From assembly GCA_030830285.1 (NCBI GenBank), contig JAURNF010000214.1, forward strand, positions 1 through 8,891: 8,891 bases of DNA, given 5' to 3'. Under the pieces are notes generated by a model. It had not been told where the DNA came from. It was given only the letters and a program-made list of their open reading frames with translations, and searched no databases. Positions 1 to 7,610 of the stretch are shown here, in pieces. Position 1 is the stretch's first letter. The number at the start of each line of letters is the position of its first letter. A program made the position numbers and the translations under genes. The stretch is from Candidatus Kapaibacterium sp. (GTDB lineage: Bacteria > Bacteroidota > Ignavibacteria > Kapaibacteriales > Kapaibacteriaceae).

Positions 1-62
1 GCCAGTGCGAAGAGCAATGCGAGACGTATGGCGAGCATGGGTGTGGTGATGATGCTACGCAT
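1..62 (-). CDS. 5' fragment of an exported protein (signal peptide only)
   Basis: Only the first 20 codons are in the window; the gene runs off the left edge. Reading from the ATG at 62..60 the peptide is MRSIITTPMLAIRLALLFAL, a basic N-terminus followed by a hydrophobic stretch, as in a Sec signal peptide. A second in-frame ATG at 38..36 would give a shorter leader (MLAIRLALLFAL) that also fits. Neither start has a clear Shine-Dalgarno site. The start lies 14 bp after the stop of the beta-barrel gene at 77..814 on the same strand, so the two are probably co-transcribed. The function cannot be told from this fragment. Confidence 0.5.
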   Translation of the reverse strand, partial: MRSIITTPMLAIRLALLFAL

Positions 63-76
63 GACCAAGCGGTGCG

Positions 77-814
77 TTAGAAGTATCCCACGATCCCAAC
101 TTGTAGGATGAGTGAGGTGAGTGGGAATTCCGATCTGAAATCGTAGTACATCGACGTGTCAAATGCATCGTATCCAATGAGCACGCGATCCGAGCCCGCA
201 GTGAGTGCACGCGTGCGTGCCGTGATCGTTACATCGCCACGTACGTGCCACGTCTTCGACAACGGGTATTGGAGGCCGCCTCCAACCATGAACGCAATGC
301 TCGAACGACCTACGGATCCCGTTGCTGCAGTGTTTTCGTCATAGAACGGCCACTCGACATCGGCGATGCGGGATGTACCGTTGAGCTGATATCTGCGTGC
401 ACGTGCGATGTGATAGCCAATGCCGGCAATCACATACGGCGCGAATGCAGCTGTACGTGAAGCAAATGCGTACCGCACACTGAGAGGTAGTTCGAGGATT
501 GATGTCGACATCGTTTGATACGCCGTGAGATCAACGCCGACTCCGTTTTCGGTGTAGCTGCCATTGCGGACGATGCGGCGTTCCATGGAGGTGACGCCAG
601 GTGCAGTCTCGAGTGACAGGTTCTCAGTCAGATGAACGCCATACCACACGCCACCGGCAACTCCCGATGATGGAGTGCTTTCGTTTGTGATGAGAGGGTC
701 CGACGATGAAGACGACAACGGCACATCGAATCCCATGCGAGGGCCTACGTACATACTCTTGCACCCTGCCATGACGGCAAGCGCGAGTACCCATATTGTC
801 ACACGTGTGAACAT
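77..814 (-). CDS. Outer-membrane beta-barrel-like protein with lipoprotein signal
   Basis: This 245-residue protein has an N-terminal hydrophobic segment (residues 5-17) ending in MAGC, so Cys18 could be the lipidated residue of a lipoprotein. The rest alternates polar and hydrophobic residues in strand-like stretches with many Gly and aromatic residues. Examples are YVGPRMGF near 22-29, ELPLSVRYAF at 108-117, PYVIAGIGYHIAR at 127-139, AFMVGGGLQYPL at 174-185 and the C-terminal LILQVGIVGYF. It ends in Phe, as outer-membrane barrels often do. This resembles the small OmpA-like or PorT-like barrels (about 8 strands) of Bacteroidota. A structural or unknown envelope role is likely and no catalytic motif is visible. 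It shares an 84-bp divergent spacer with the LamG/Ig gene at 899 and is followed after 14 bp by another exported protein. No strong ribosome site precedes the ATG at 814. The barrel call is by pattern; the exact family is not certain. Confidence 0.7.
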   Translation of the reverse strand: MFTRVTIWVLALAVMAGCKSMYVGPRMGFDVPLSSSSSDPLITNESTPSSGVAGGVWYGVHLTENLSLETAPGVTSMERRIVRNGSYTENGVGVDLTAYQTMSTSILELPLSVRYAFASRTAAFAPYVIAGIGYHIARARRYQLNGTSRIADVEWPFYDENTAATGSVGRSSIAFMVGGGLQYPLSKTWHVRGDVTITARTRALTAGSDRVLIGYDAFDTSMYYDFRSEFPLTSLILQVGIVGYF

Positions 815-898
815 CTGGTGAAAATAGGCATTGGAAGGGGCTTGTGTTAAATTGCGTGAACGTAATTAACGAAAGCACACGAGATGGGGGGAAACATC
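815..898. other. Divergent intergenic region
   Basis: These 84 bp separate the minus-strand barrel gene from the plus-strand LamG/Ig gene and must hold promoters for both. The region is A+T-rich around 841-870. I found no full match to the Bacteroidota TAnnTTTG box in either direction; the closest partial matches (TAAATTG at 848..854 on the plus strand, and TATTTTCA only a few bases before the minus-strand ATG) are too weak to call. Confidence 0.4.
886..892 (+). promoter_or_regulatory. Purine-rich ribosome binding site of the LamG/Ig gene
   Basis: The run GGGGGGA ends 6 nt before the ATG at 899 and is the only Shine-Dalgarno-like sequence near this start. It supports 899 over the in-frame ATG at 884, because the 884 start codon overlaps this very run and has no such site before it. 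Confidence 0.5.
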
Positions 899-3571
899 AT
901 GAGAGTATTGATCCTAGTTGTAGCATGCCTTGTCAGCGTCGCTGTCGGTAGTGCACAGACCCTTCCATCATATGTGTCGACGCAAGGACTCATCGGATGG
1001 TGGCCGCTCGATGTGAATGCAGCTGACAGCAGCGGCAATGAGTTCGATGGTGAGGTGTTCGGTGCTACGCGCACGGTTGGACGCGCTGGCGTGCCCGACT
1101 CAGCGTACGACTTCGGTGTGACGGGGATCACGCTTGGTGCGCGTCATCATGAGATTGCAATCCCGTACGACGCACTCCTCAATACTCCCAACCTGAGTGT
1201 TGCTGTGTGGGTGAAGCCTCGCACGCTGTTCTGGCAGGGGAACCCAGATCAGAAGAGCACATTGATCGCGCGGATGCAGGGCGACGATCAGCCGCAATCA
1301 GGCGCTGCATGGTCTATCGACTACAACTTCACGAGTGTTACGGTGACGCTTTCCGACGCTGCGAATACGCGCGTTGTTGCGGTCGATAACAATCGACTGC
1401 TGGTAAATGCCTGGAATCACGTTGCATTCACCTACAACGGTGCAACTCTTCGCGTCTACATCAACGGTGTTCTGCGTGCTGTGAAGTCAACGACACTTGC
1501 ACTCAATACGACAAGCACATCTGGCATTTCGATCGGTGAGCTCGCATCGTCAACAGGATACTGGAACCACGTCAATGGCGCGATCGATGAGATCGGCATG
1601 TGGGGTCGCGCGCTCACGCCTGCTGAAATCACAAACCTTGTGACTGGTTGTGCGGTGGCGGTTACACGCCAGCCAGCAAACGTCCGGACATCGATCGGTG
1701 CTACTGCGCAGTTTGTCTGTGCTTCGTCTGTGCCTGATGTAACTTACCAATGGCAGCGCGTGACATCGCAGGGCGTCGTAGCGCTCGCTAACGGCGGACA
1801 GTACGCGGGTGTGACAACGGATACACTCCGCGTGTCGGGGTTGACAATGGATAACGATGGTGCACGATTCCGCTGTGTGATTGCACGTGGTACATGCACA
1901 GATTCGACCAACGCTGCAACGGTGAACGTATGTGGTTCAATCACACGTCAGCCAGACTCACGTCAAGTGCGGATTGGTGACGATGCATCGTTTACAGTCG
2001 AGAGTTCAGACGACCGTGCTGGGTATCAGTGGCAGGTCCGCCGCGATACAGCGTTCGTCAACGTTACCCCAGATGGCACAGCACCAACGCTATCGCTTGC
2101 TTCGTTGACAATGGCCAATCACGCAACATCGTATCGCTGCATCGTAACATCGGGCACATGTGTCGATACGTCGCGTGTAGCCTCACTCAATGTGTGCGGG
2201 GAGATCACAACTCGTCCTGGCGATGTTACAGCTCGTCTGGGTGATACCGTCAAGCTCACGGTAGGAAGCACCGATACGTCTGCTACATATCAGTGGCAAA
2301 TCTCATACGCAAGTAACTTCTGGACCCCTCCAACATCACAGTCATTCCGTGGTGGACAAACTTCAACGCTATCGCATGACAGTGTTATCGTCAGTGATGA
2401 CGGCCTGCTCTACCGCTGTATCGTGCGCTCTGGTTCATGTGTTGATACGATTCCGATTGTACGCCTTGCGGTGTGCGGACGTATCACAACGCAACCTGAG
2501 TCAGTCTATGGTGCGGAAGCGAAGTCAATCACGTTCACAACGTCTTCGAACGATCCACGTGCGTTGTTCCAGTGGCAGATTGGTACCGAGCAAGGATTCG
2601 TTAACCTGCCAGCAGATGTTCGCTACAAGGGTGCACGTTCGGCCACACTCACGGTATCGCCTGTGATCCGACTCGATCACGAGTCGCGCTTCCGCTGTGT
2701 TGTGATCTCGAGTCAGTGTGCCGATACCACAGACGTCGCTGAACTCTATGTATGCGGCGAGCGCCCAGTGCCGCCAACAACGCAGATCGTCAAGGTGAAT
2801 ACCGTTGCACGATTTGTAACAGGCACAACCGATACAACAGCCACATATCAGTGGCAGATGAGCACTGGCACAGGATTCCGTTCGATTTCTGACAACGCAG
2901 TGTTCTACGGCACAACGAACGACACACTTGAGATCAAGACGCCATCGACAGAGCTCAACGGAGCGCAGTTCCGCTGCCGAATCACGAGCAATGTGTGCGT
3001 GTTCGCATCATCAACGGCTTCGCTCTACGTTTGTGGCGAGATCACACGTCAGCCCGAAAATCTGCGCGTCCCGCTTCGCAACGAAGCTCGCTTCAGTGTT
3101 GGCGTATCAGACCGCTCTGCTACATATCAGTGGCAAGTCTCTGCTGGCTCGGTATTCGTCGATCTGCAGGATGGACGACGCTATCGTGGCACCACAACGT
3201 CTGAACTTGTTGTGGTGAGTGTCCGCTTGGACGACGACAACACGCAATACCGCTGCTTGATCAAGACTGGTGAGTGTCGTGACGAGACGCGCGTTGCAAC
3301 GCTGCGTGTGGGTGAGACAAGCGTCGACGAGGATGCGTCACAGCACGTGATGATTGCTCCGAATCCAGCGATGGATTACGTAACACTCAACGTGCCCGAA
3401 CACATGCTCGGTGCGACGTACACAATCACGTCAAGTATCGGGGCTACTGTTCGTCAGGGCCGCATCGACGCAACGCAGATGCGCATCGATATGCAGAGTT
3501 TGGCATCGGGCGCATACATCATGCACATCACGGGTTCTGCTTCGGCAACCGCGATGATCGTAAAGCAGTAA
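899..3571 (+). CDS. Secreted LamG / Ig-repeat protein with T9SS sorting domain
   Basis: This 890-residue protein is probably exported by Sec and then by the type IX secretion system to the cell surface or medium, acting as an adhesin or recognition protein. Residues 1-19 form a signal peptide (MRVLILVVACLVSVAVGSA, cut before Gln20). Residues about 30-248 form a LamG/concanavalin-like jelly-roll domain, with GLIGWWPLD at its start, SVAVWVKP, WNHVAFTYNG..LRVYINGVL and GAIDEIGMWGRALTPAEI at its end; this fold often binds carbohydrate. Residues 251-804 hold six Ig-like modules of 88-94 residues, each with YQW or FQW and a C-x6-C near its end. Residues 816-890 match a T9SS type A sorting domain (IAPNPAMDYVTL, then L.SGAYIMHI and a final MIVKQ). 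The in-frame ATG at 884 would add MGGNI but lacks a ribosome site and puts extra residues before the signal peptide. The 3' end overlaps the convergent symporter gene by 44 nt. The ligand is unknown, and no enzymatic motif is visible. Confidence 0.88.
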   Translation: MRVLILVVACLVSVAVGSAQTLPSYVSTQGLIGWWPLDVNAADSSGNEFDGEVFGATRTVGRAGVPDSAYDFGVTGITLGARHHEIAIPYDALLNTPNLSVAVWVKPRTLFWQGNPDQKSTLIARMQGDDQPQSGAAWSIDYNFTSVTVTLSDAANTRVVAVDNNRLLVNAWNHVAFTYNGATLRVYINGVLRAVKSTTLALNTTSTSGISIGELASSTGYWNHVNGAIDEIGMWGRALTPAEITNLVTGCAVAVTRQPANVRTSIGATAQFVCASSVPDVTYQWQRVTSQGVVALANGGQYAGVTTDTLRVSGLTMDNDGARFRCVIARGTCTDSTNAATVNVCGSITRQPDSRQVRIGDDASFTVESSDDRAGYQWQVRRDTAFVNVTPDGTAPTLSLASLTMANHATSYRCIVTSGTCVDTSRVASLNVCGEITTRPGDVTARLGDTVKLTVGSTDTSATYQWQISYASNFWTPPTSQSFRGGQTSTLSHDSVIVSDDGLLYRCIVRSGSCVDTIPIVRLAVCGRITTQPESVYGAEAKSITFTTSSNDPRALFQWQIGTEQGFVNLPADVRYKGARSATLTVSPVIRLDHESRFRCVVISSQCADTTDVAELYVCGERPVPPTTQIVKVNTVARFVTGTTDTTATYQWQMSTGTGFRSISDNAVFYGTTNDTLEIKTPSTELNGAQFRCRITSNVCVFASSTASLYVCGEITRQPENLRVPLRNEARFSVGVSDRSATYQWQVSAGSVFVDLQDGRRYRGTTTSELVVVSVRLDDDNTQYRCLIKTGECRDETRVATLRVGETSVDEDASQHVMIAPNPAMDYVTLNVPEHMLGATYTITSSIGATVRQGRIDATQMRIDMQSLASGAYIMHITGSASATAMIVKQ
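1649..3310 (+). repeat. Six tandem Ig-like modules (about 279 bp each)
   Basis: The modules start at Cys251, 345, 433, 526, 619 and 712 of the 890-residue protein, giving lengths of 94, 88, 93, 93, 93 and about 93. Each follows the plan C(G)-x-I-T-x-Q/R-P, a beta strand, a Y/F-Q-W-Q core, an F/Y-R-C strand, then a second Cys exactly seven positions later and a closing strand before the next module Cys. The second module is five residues shorter between its Trp and the R-C strand. DNA identity is patchy but includes a 21-nt block shared by modules 3 (2279..2299) and 6 (3116..3136). This is a coding repeat, not an intergenic one. Confidence 0.88.
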
Positions 3572-5195
3572 GCGACGAGAATACAAGCGCAAGCACAAGG
3601 ACCGCTAGGGCACCAATGACGTTGAGCCATAAGAAGCTCACAACGTTGAGTGCCCAGCATGTGATGACGATGCTCTCTGCAGTGACGGCACTCCAGAATG
3701 TCACTTGTCCATTTGCGCGCTTGATGAGGAATGCAACGAGGAAGATGCCGAGAATAGGACCGTAAAACAGACTTCCGAGGATGTTGACGGCTTCGATCAG
3801 AGACCCCATCTGCGTTGCGAGCATACTCATGATGATCCCAAACACAGCCCACATGAGGGTGTGCCAGCGTGCTGCACGAATATCGCTGTCGGTATTGGTG
3901 ATACCTCGTAGATCGACGACGCTGGCAGTGGCAAGGGAGTGGAAGCCAGCAGAAATGCTGCCCCACGAGGCCATGATCACAACAGCAAAGATCAATCCAA
4001 TGAGTCCCGCTGGAAGCATCGTTCGTACGTAGTACAGAAAGATGTAGTTGGTGTCGTTCGACTCAAGGATGCCTGTGGATTTCACAAACGTGCGGTACTG
4101 CGCACGAAGTCGCGTGGTACTATCGTACGCTGCACGATACGCAACGTCTGCACCTTGCTCGTGTTGAAGAACGTCGTTAGCGGTTTGCATCAGCGTGGTG
4201 TTTGCAGCATCCCACTGACGGTGCAGCGTCTGCGCAGTTGCACTGTCGGCACGTGCCGCACGCTGCGCTACTGACTCGTTAAAGAAGATCGGACCCGGTA
4301 CAACGCTGTAGAGGGCCACAAGCAGCGCGCCAATGAGGAGGATGCCATACTGCATGGGAATCTTCACAAGGCCGTTCACGAGCAGACCAATGCGACTCTC
4401 ACGAATGTTCTTACCGGTAATGAAGCGTCCGACCTGACTCTGGTCAGTACCGAAGTAGGAGAGCGCAAGGAAGAACCCGCCAATCACACCACTCCAGATG
4501 TTGTACTTGTCGTGGAGGTCGAAGGTCGTGGTGATCATATTCAGCTTGCCTGCCAGTTCGCTCAGCAGCAACGCGTCGGACATCGTCATAGCGTTCGGGA
4601 ACCCTTGCACGAGATATACGCCCGCTGCAACCATCGAGGCGAGGATGATCCCGAACATCAGTGTCTGTGTATGCGCGACAGAGCGTGCGCCGCCCGAAAG
4701 CGTATACACCAGCAATAGTCCGCCCACGACCACATTCGTAGCGTAGATGTTCCAATCGAGCAGCGTGGCGACAATTATGCTTGGTGCGTAGATGCTGATG
4801 CCCGTGCTCAGTCCGCGCGAGAGCAGAAACAGCACACTTGTTGCCAGGCGTGTGCGACGATCGAAGCGCTGCTCGAGAAACTCGTACGCAGTGAACACAT
4901 TCAGACGTCGGAACATCGGAATGAAGAGTACGCTTATGACGATCATTGCGAGCGGCAGACCGAAGTAGTACTGCACAAACCGCATTCCGTCGGTGAAGGC
5001 TTGTCCGGGCGCAGAGAGAAACGTGATTGCACTGGCCTGCGTTGCCATCACGCCAAGTAGCACCGAATACCACGGCATTGCCTGGCCTGCACGCAGGTAA
5101 TCGTCTGCTGTAGTACTCCCACGTCCCCGCCACAGACCGTACAGAACGATGCCAAGCAACGTTGTGAGAAACACGCCCCAATCGAGGGTGCTCAT
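3528..5195 (-). CDS. Sodium:solute symporter (SSS family)
   Basis: This 555-residue inner-membrane protein should import a solute with Na+. It has about 13 hydrophobic segments, starting at residues 5-22 and ending near 523-545, the usual SSS arrangement. Family motifs are YTLSGGARSVAHTQ (164-177), close to the SSS GG-x-x-A-V signature, SYFGTDQSQVGRFITGKN (246-263), and the Ser/Thr-rich MASWGSISAGFHSLATASVVDL (408-429) where SSS proteins place sodium-site residues. A hydrophilic, probably helical segment of about 85 residues (302-385) interrupts the membrane core after the eighth segment and, by counting segments, faces the periplasm. The ATG overlaps the stop of the upstream deacetylase (ATGA), so translation is probably coupled. 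The last 14 codons overlap the 3' end of the LamG/Ig gene on the other strand; they encode only the hydrophilic tail after the final membrane segment. The substrate (sugar, amino acid, organic acid or other) cannot be read from the motifs. Confidence 0.9.
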   Translation of the reverse strand: MSTLDWGVFLTTLLGIVLYGLWRGRGSTTADDYLRAGQAMPWYSVLLGVMATQASAITFLSAPGQAFTDGMRFVQYYFGLPLAMIVISVLFIPMFRRLNVFTAYEFLEQRFDRRTRLATSVLFLLSRGLSTGISIYAPSIIVATLLDWNIYATNVVVGGLLLVYTLSGGARSVAHTQTLMFGIILASMVAAGVYLVQGFPNAMTMSDALLLSELAGKLNMITTTFDLHDKYNIWSGVIGGFFLALSYFGTDQSQVGRFITGKNIRESRIGLLVNGLVKIPMQYGILLIGALLVALYSVVPGPIFFNESVAQRAARADSATAQTLHRQWDAANTTLMQTANDVLQHEQGADVAYRAAYDSTTRLRAQYRTFVKSTGILESNDTNYIFLYYVRTMLPAGLIGLIFAVVIMASWGSISAGFHSLATASVVDLRGITNTDSDIRAARWHTLMWAVFGIIMSMLATQMGSLIEAVNILGSLFYGPILGIFLVAFLIKRANGQVTFWSAVTAESIVITCWALNVVSFLWLNVIGALAVLVLALVFSSLTALRSSRLPKQNP

Positions 5196-7606
5196 TTCCC
5201 GACGCTCAGCATGTTTGCGAGGAGGCGCATGCCACCAGGCACACCTGCTGGAATTTGACGGAAGAGTGACAATGCGCAGTACACGTAGTGTCCCTTGCCG
5301 TAGCGAGCATAGACCAATGACCCAGCGTGTGGTTGCTCGCCGGTATCATTCATCAACAGTGGCGCTTCATAGTTCTTGTCGACGTCCGGGAAGTAGAGTC
5401 CAAGCTCCTGCACCCATTCATCGAAATCATCCGATGTGATGCGGTTCGGTGTCGATAGAAGAGGATGATTCGGTGCTGTGATGGTTACCTCCGCATCTTC
5501 CTCAGTAACGCGTGAGCGACTGAGCTTCATTGGATACGGACCCAACAGCGTCGTCGACATGTCCTGTGTTGTCATGTAGCTCATGACTAACGTCCCGCCA
5601 CGCTCGACGTAGGACATCAGCGCAGGCATGATGAACTTCATGCTCTTTCGGACATTGATCGCGCGAATGCCAACCAGCACCGCATCGTACTTCGCAAGGA
5701 GATCGTCAGTGCGAAGAAGTTGCTCATCGCTCACCTCGTCAACACTGCATCCCAAGAGGCGGAGAAACTCAGGAGTATACTCGCCGGCACCAGCAACGTA
5801 GGCGATACGCTTTGCAGTAATTGCGATAGGATCAACAACAACACGAACAGAGGCAGGTTGCGTGTACTGCAGCGTTGGAAGATGATCATACTGCATCATA
5901 ATCACAGTGCGGTCGAACACCATTCCATCTTGCGCCAGTGCGCAGGTTAGCTGCGCTGATTCCTTCACCGGTACTGACAGCGTGATCAACGTGTCGGTGT
6001 TGGCTCGAATATGCACATCGTTGACGCTTGCAAGAGCACGATTGCCGTCGCTCACGGTAACTGTAGCATTCGACACCGCGCGATATGCACGAATCCGGAA
6101 TGTCGCTGTGGCTGTGCCCTTCGGTGCCAGCACGACGCGAGTAAGAGGTTCGATGCTCACTGATGGAACTATTCTGAGTTCCTCAATAACGTCGCCATCA
6201 AGTGGATCAAGCTTCTTAAAGCTCAGTGGCACTGATGTGCTGATCGTATCCGCGTCGAAGGCAAAGCGCAGTCCAACGGTGAGTACTGGCGGCGTGACGG
6301 GTTCGCCGAGGAGTCGCTCGTCTGTCAGTGTGAAGAGATCCTCGTTGGGCTCACGAGCCAACCAATATGGCTCCGTGATGGGTGCTTGATAGGGCGAACG
6401 CGGCTCGACTTCGCTCCAGAGTGAATCCTGCTTCAACGTCACGTTTGTGCGGCGTCGCCCGGTAGGGTAGCGGATCTCCGAGCACACCACAGGGCGTCCA
6501 GCGCGAGCAATAATCTGTGCTTTGAGCACGAGAGAATCGCCAGAAACGATTGTCGGTTGGTCGGTGGTGACCTCGGCTGTGATTCCAGCGCAAGAGAGAA
6601 TGATGCGATCAAGTTCACGGAGTTTCTGCGTTCGCCAAAACTCATCTGTGACGCTCACAATCATGCGACGCAGACGAAGCAGCGCATCAAGTGAACGTTC
6701 TGGATGAAGCATATCGAACGCAGTAATCGTGCTATCGACGGCGCGTCCAATGTCGGCACGGCCAACACGCGTCCATGTTGTGTCGATGCCATCAAACAAG
6801 CCACGTGTGGGTGCATCGCCGATGAGTGTTGCGAAGTACTCTGGTCGCACACCAGGTGTTTGTGGTGTGCCGGCCCCTTGGCTCTTATGCAGACTTCGAC
6901 TGATGCCTGCGAGTTCACCATAGCCCATGCCCAGGAGTGGATCGTAGTTCCCAACCTCGAGCTTGAACATGCCCTCGTTGATCGTGCTACGATTGCCAAA
7001 CTGAAACGCATTGAACAGCAGACGGCGCGGTTTCCATGAGGTGGCGGTGCTCATGCACTGGCGCATGGCTTCTTCGGCGATGATTGCTGACGCTGAGTGC
7101 TGTCCGTGTCCAGCCATGGAGTCCTTCGGGAAGCGACATATCACCACGTCTGGACGCATCGCATTGATGATGCGTACCATGTCGGAGACGAGTGTTGCCT
7201 TGTCCCACTGACGGAATGTTTCTTCCGGGTTCTTACTAAAGCCGAAGTCGATGGCGCGAGCAAAGAACTGCTCTGCGCCATCGAGTTCGCGTGCTTTCAG
7301 GAGCTCGTGTGTTCGGATCAGCCCAAGGGGCGCCCCTTGCTCACCACCAATGATGTTCTGTCCACCATCACCACGTGTGATCGACACATAACCCGTGCGG
7401 ATATGACGTCCGCGTGCAAGCCACGCAAGCAAGCGCGTATTCTCGTCATCGGGATGTGCCGCTACGTAGAGTACCGATGTGAGCGAGCGCAATCGCTGCA
7501 ACTCGCCGTAGATCATAGGAGCGGGGAGCGGACGGAGCTGTTGTGCCATGCCTGCGCTCACGGCGAGGATGGCAACAACACTGATCAACCACGAGCGATT
7601 GTGCAT
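5192..7606 (-). CDS. Secreted PIG-L/LmbE-family deacetylase with C-terminal GATase-like region
   Basis: This 804-residue protein is probably a metal-dependent de-N-acetylase acting outside the cytoplasm. Residues 1-21 look like a signal peptide (hydrophobic LISVVAILAVSAGMA). Residues about 44-205 form the PIG-L/LmbE catalytic domain: AHPDDE at 50-55 supplies His51 and Asp54 as expected zinc ligands and Asp53 as the likely general base, and GHGQH at 166-170 supplies the third ligand (His170) in place of the more usual GHPDH. Other family marks are TRGDGGQN (77-84), LGLIRTHELLKA (94-105) and RPDVVICRFP (151-160). Residues about 340-590 are beta-rich, with no function recognised. Residues about 595-804 resemble a class I glutamine amidotransferase or ThuA-like fold (YDAVLVGIRAIN, YVERGGTLVM, and YGKGHYVYCAL near the end), with no obvious catalytic Cys-His-Glu triad. 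Typical PIG-L enzymes are about 230-300 residues, so this is the long secreted form. It lies 4 bp after the DUF2911 gene and overlaps the symporter start by 4 bp. The substrate is unknown. Confidence 0.85.
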   Translation of the reverse strand: MHNRSWLISVVAILAVSAGMAQQLRPLPAPMIYGELQRLRSLTSVLYVAAHPDDENTRLLAWLARGRHIRTGYVSITRGDGGQNIIGGEQGAPLGLIRTHELLKARELDGAEQFFARAIDFGFSKNPEETFRQWDKATLVSDMVRIINAMRPDVVICRFPKDSMAGHGQHSASAIIAEEAMRQCMSTATSWKPRRLLFNAFQFGNRSTINEGMFKLEVGNYDPLLGMGYGELAGISRSLHKSQGAGTPQTPGVRPEYFATLIGDAPTRGLFDGIDTTWTRVGRADIGRAVDSTITAFDMLHPERSLDALLRLRRMIVSVTDEFWRTQKLRELDRIILSCAGITAEVTTDQPTIVSGDSLVLKAQIIARAGRPVVCSEIRYPTGRRRTNVTLKQDSLWSEVEPRSPYQAPITEPYWLAREPNEDLFTLTDERLLGEPVTPPVLTVGLRFAFDADTISTSVPLSFKKLDPLDGDVIEELRIVPSVSIEPLTRVVLAPKGTATATFRIRAYRAVSNATVTVSDGNRALASVNDVHIRANTDTLITLSVPVKESAQLTCALAQDGMVFDRTVIMMQYDHLPTLQYTQPASVRVVVDPIAITAKRIAYVAGAGEYTPEFLRLLGCSVDEVSDEQLLRTDDLLAKYDAVLVGIRAINVRKSMKFIMPALMSYVERGGTLVMSYMTTQDMSTTLLGPYPMKLSRSRVTEEDAEVTITAPNHPLLSTPNRITSDDFDEWVQELGLYFPDVDKNYEAPLLMNDTGEQPHAGSLVYARYGKGHYVYCALSLFRQIPAGVPGGMRLLANMLSVGK

Positions 7607-7610
7607 GGAA

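Noticed and set aside
884..898. Earlier start of the LamG/Ig gene (MGGNI...)
   Set aside because: The ATG at 884 has no ribosome site before it and itself overlaps the G-run that serves the ATG at 899, which begins a compact signal peptide.
1649..3310. Tandem repeats as a CRISPR-like array
   Set aside because: The period is about 279 bp, in frame, and encodes Ig-like modules; there are no short identical repeats with unique spacers.
3454..3966. 170-codon minus-strand frame across the symporter 3' end and LamG/Ig 3' end
   Set aside because: It is out of frame with the symporter, whose own frame is well supported there, and its peptide is low-complexity His/Arg/Cys-rich.
4444..5181. 245-codon minus-strand frame inside the symporter gene
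   Set aside because: It is the shifted frame of the symporter N-terminal half; the peptide is Arg/Cys/His-rich with no recognisable domain.
5192..7606. Deacetylase as BshB of bacillithiol synthesis
   Set aside because: BshB-type enzymes are about 230 residues and cytosolic; this protein has a signal peptide and 804 residues.
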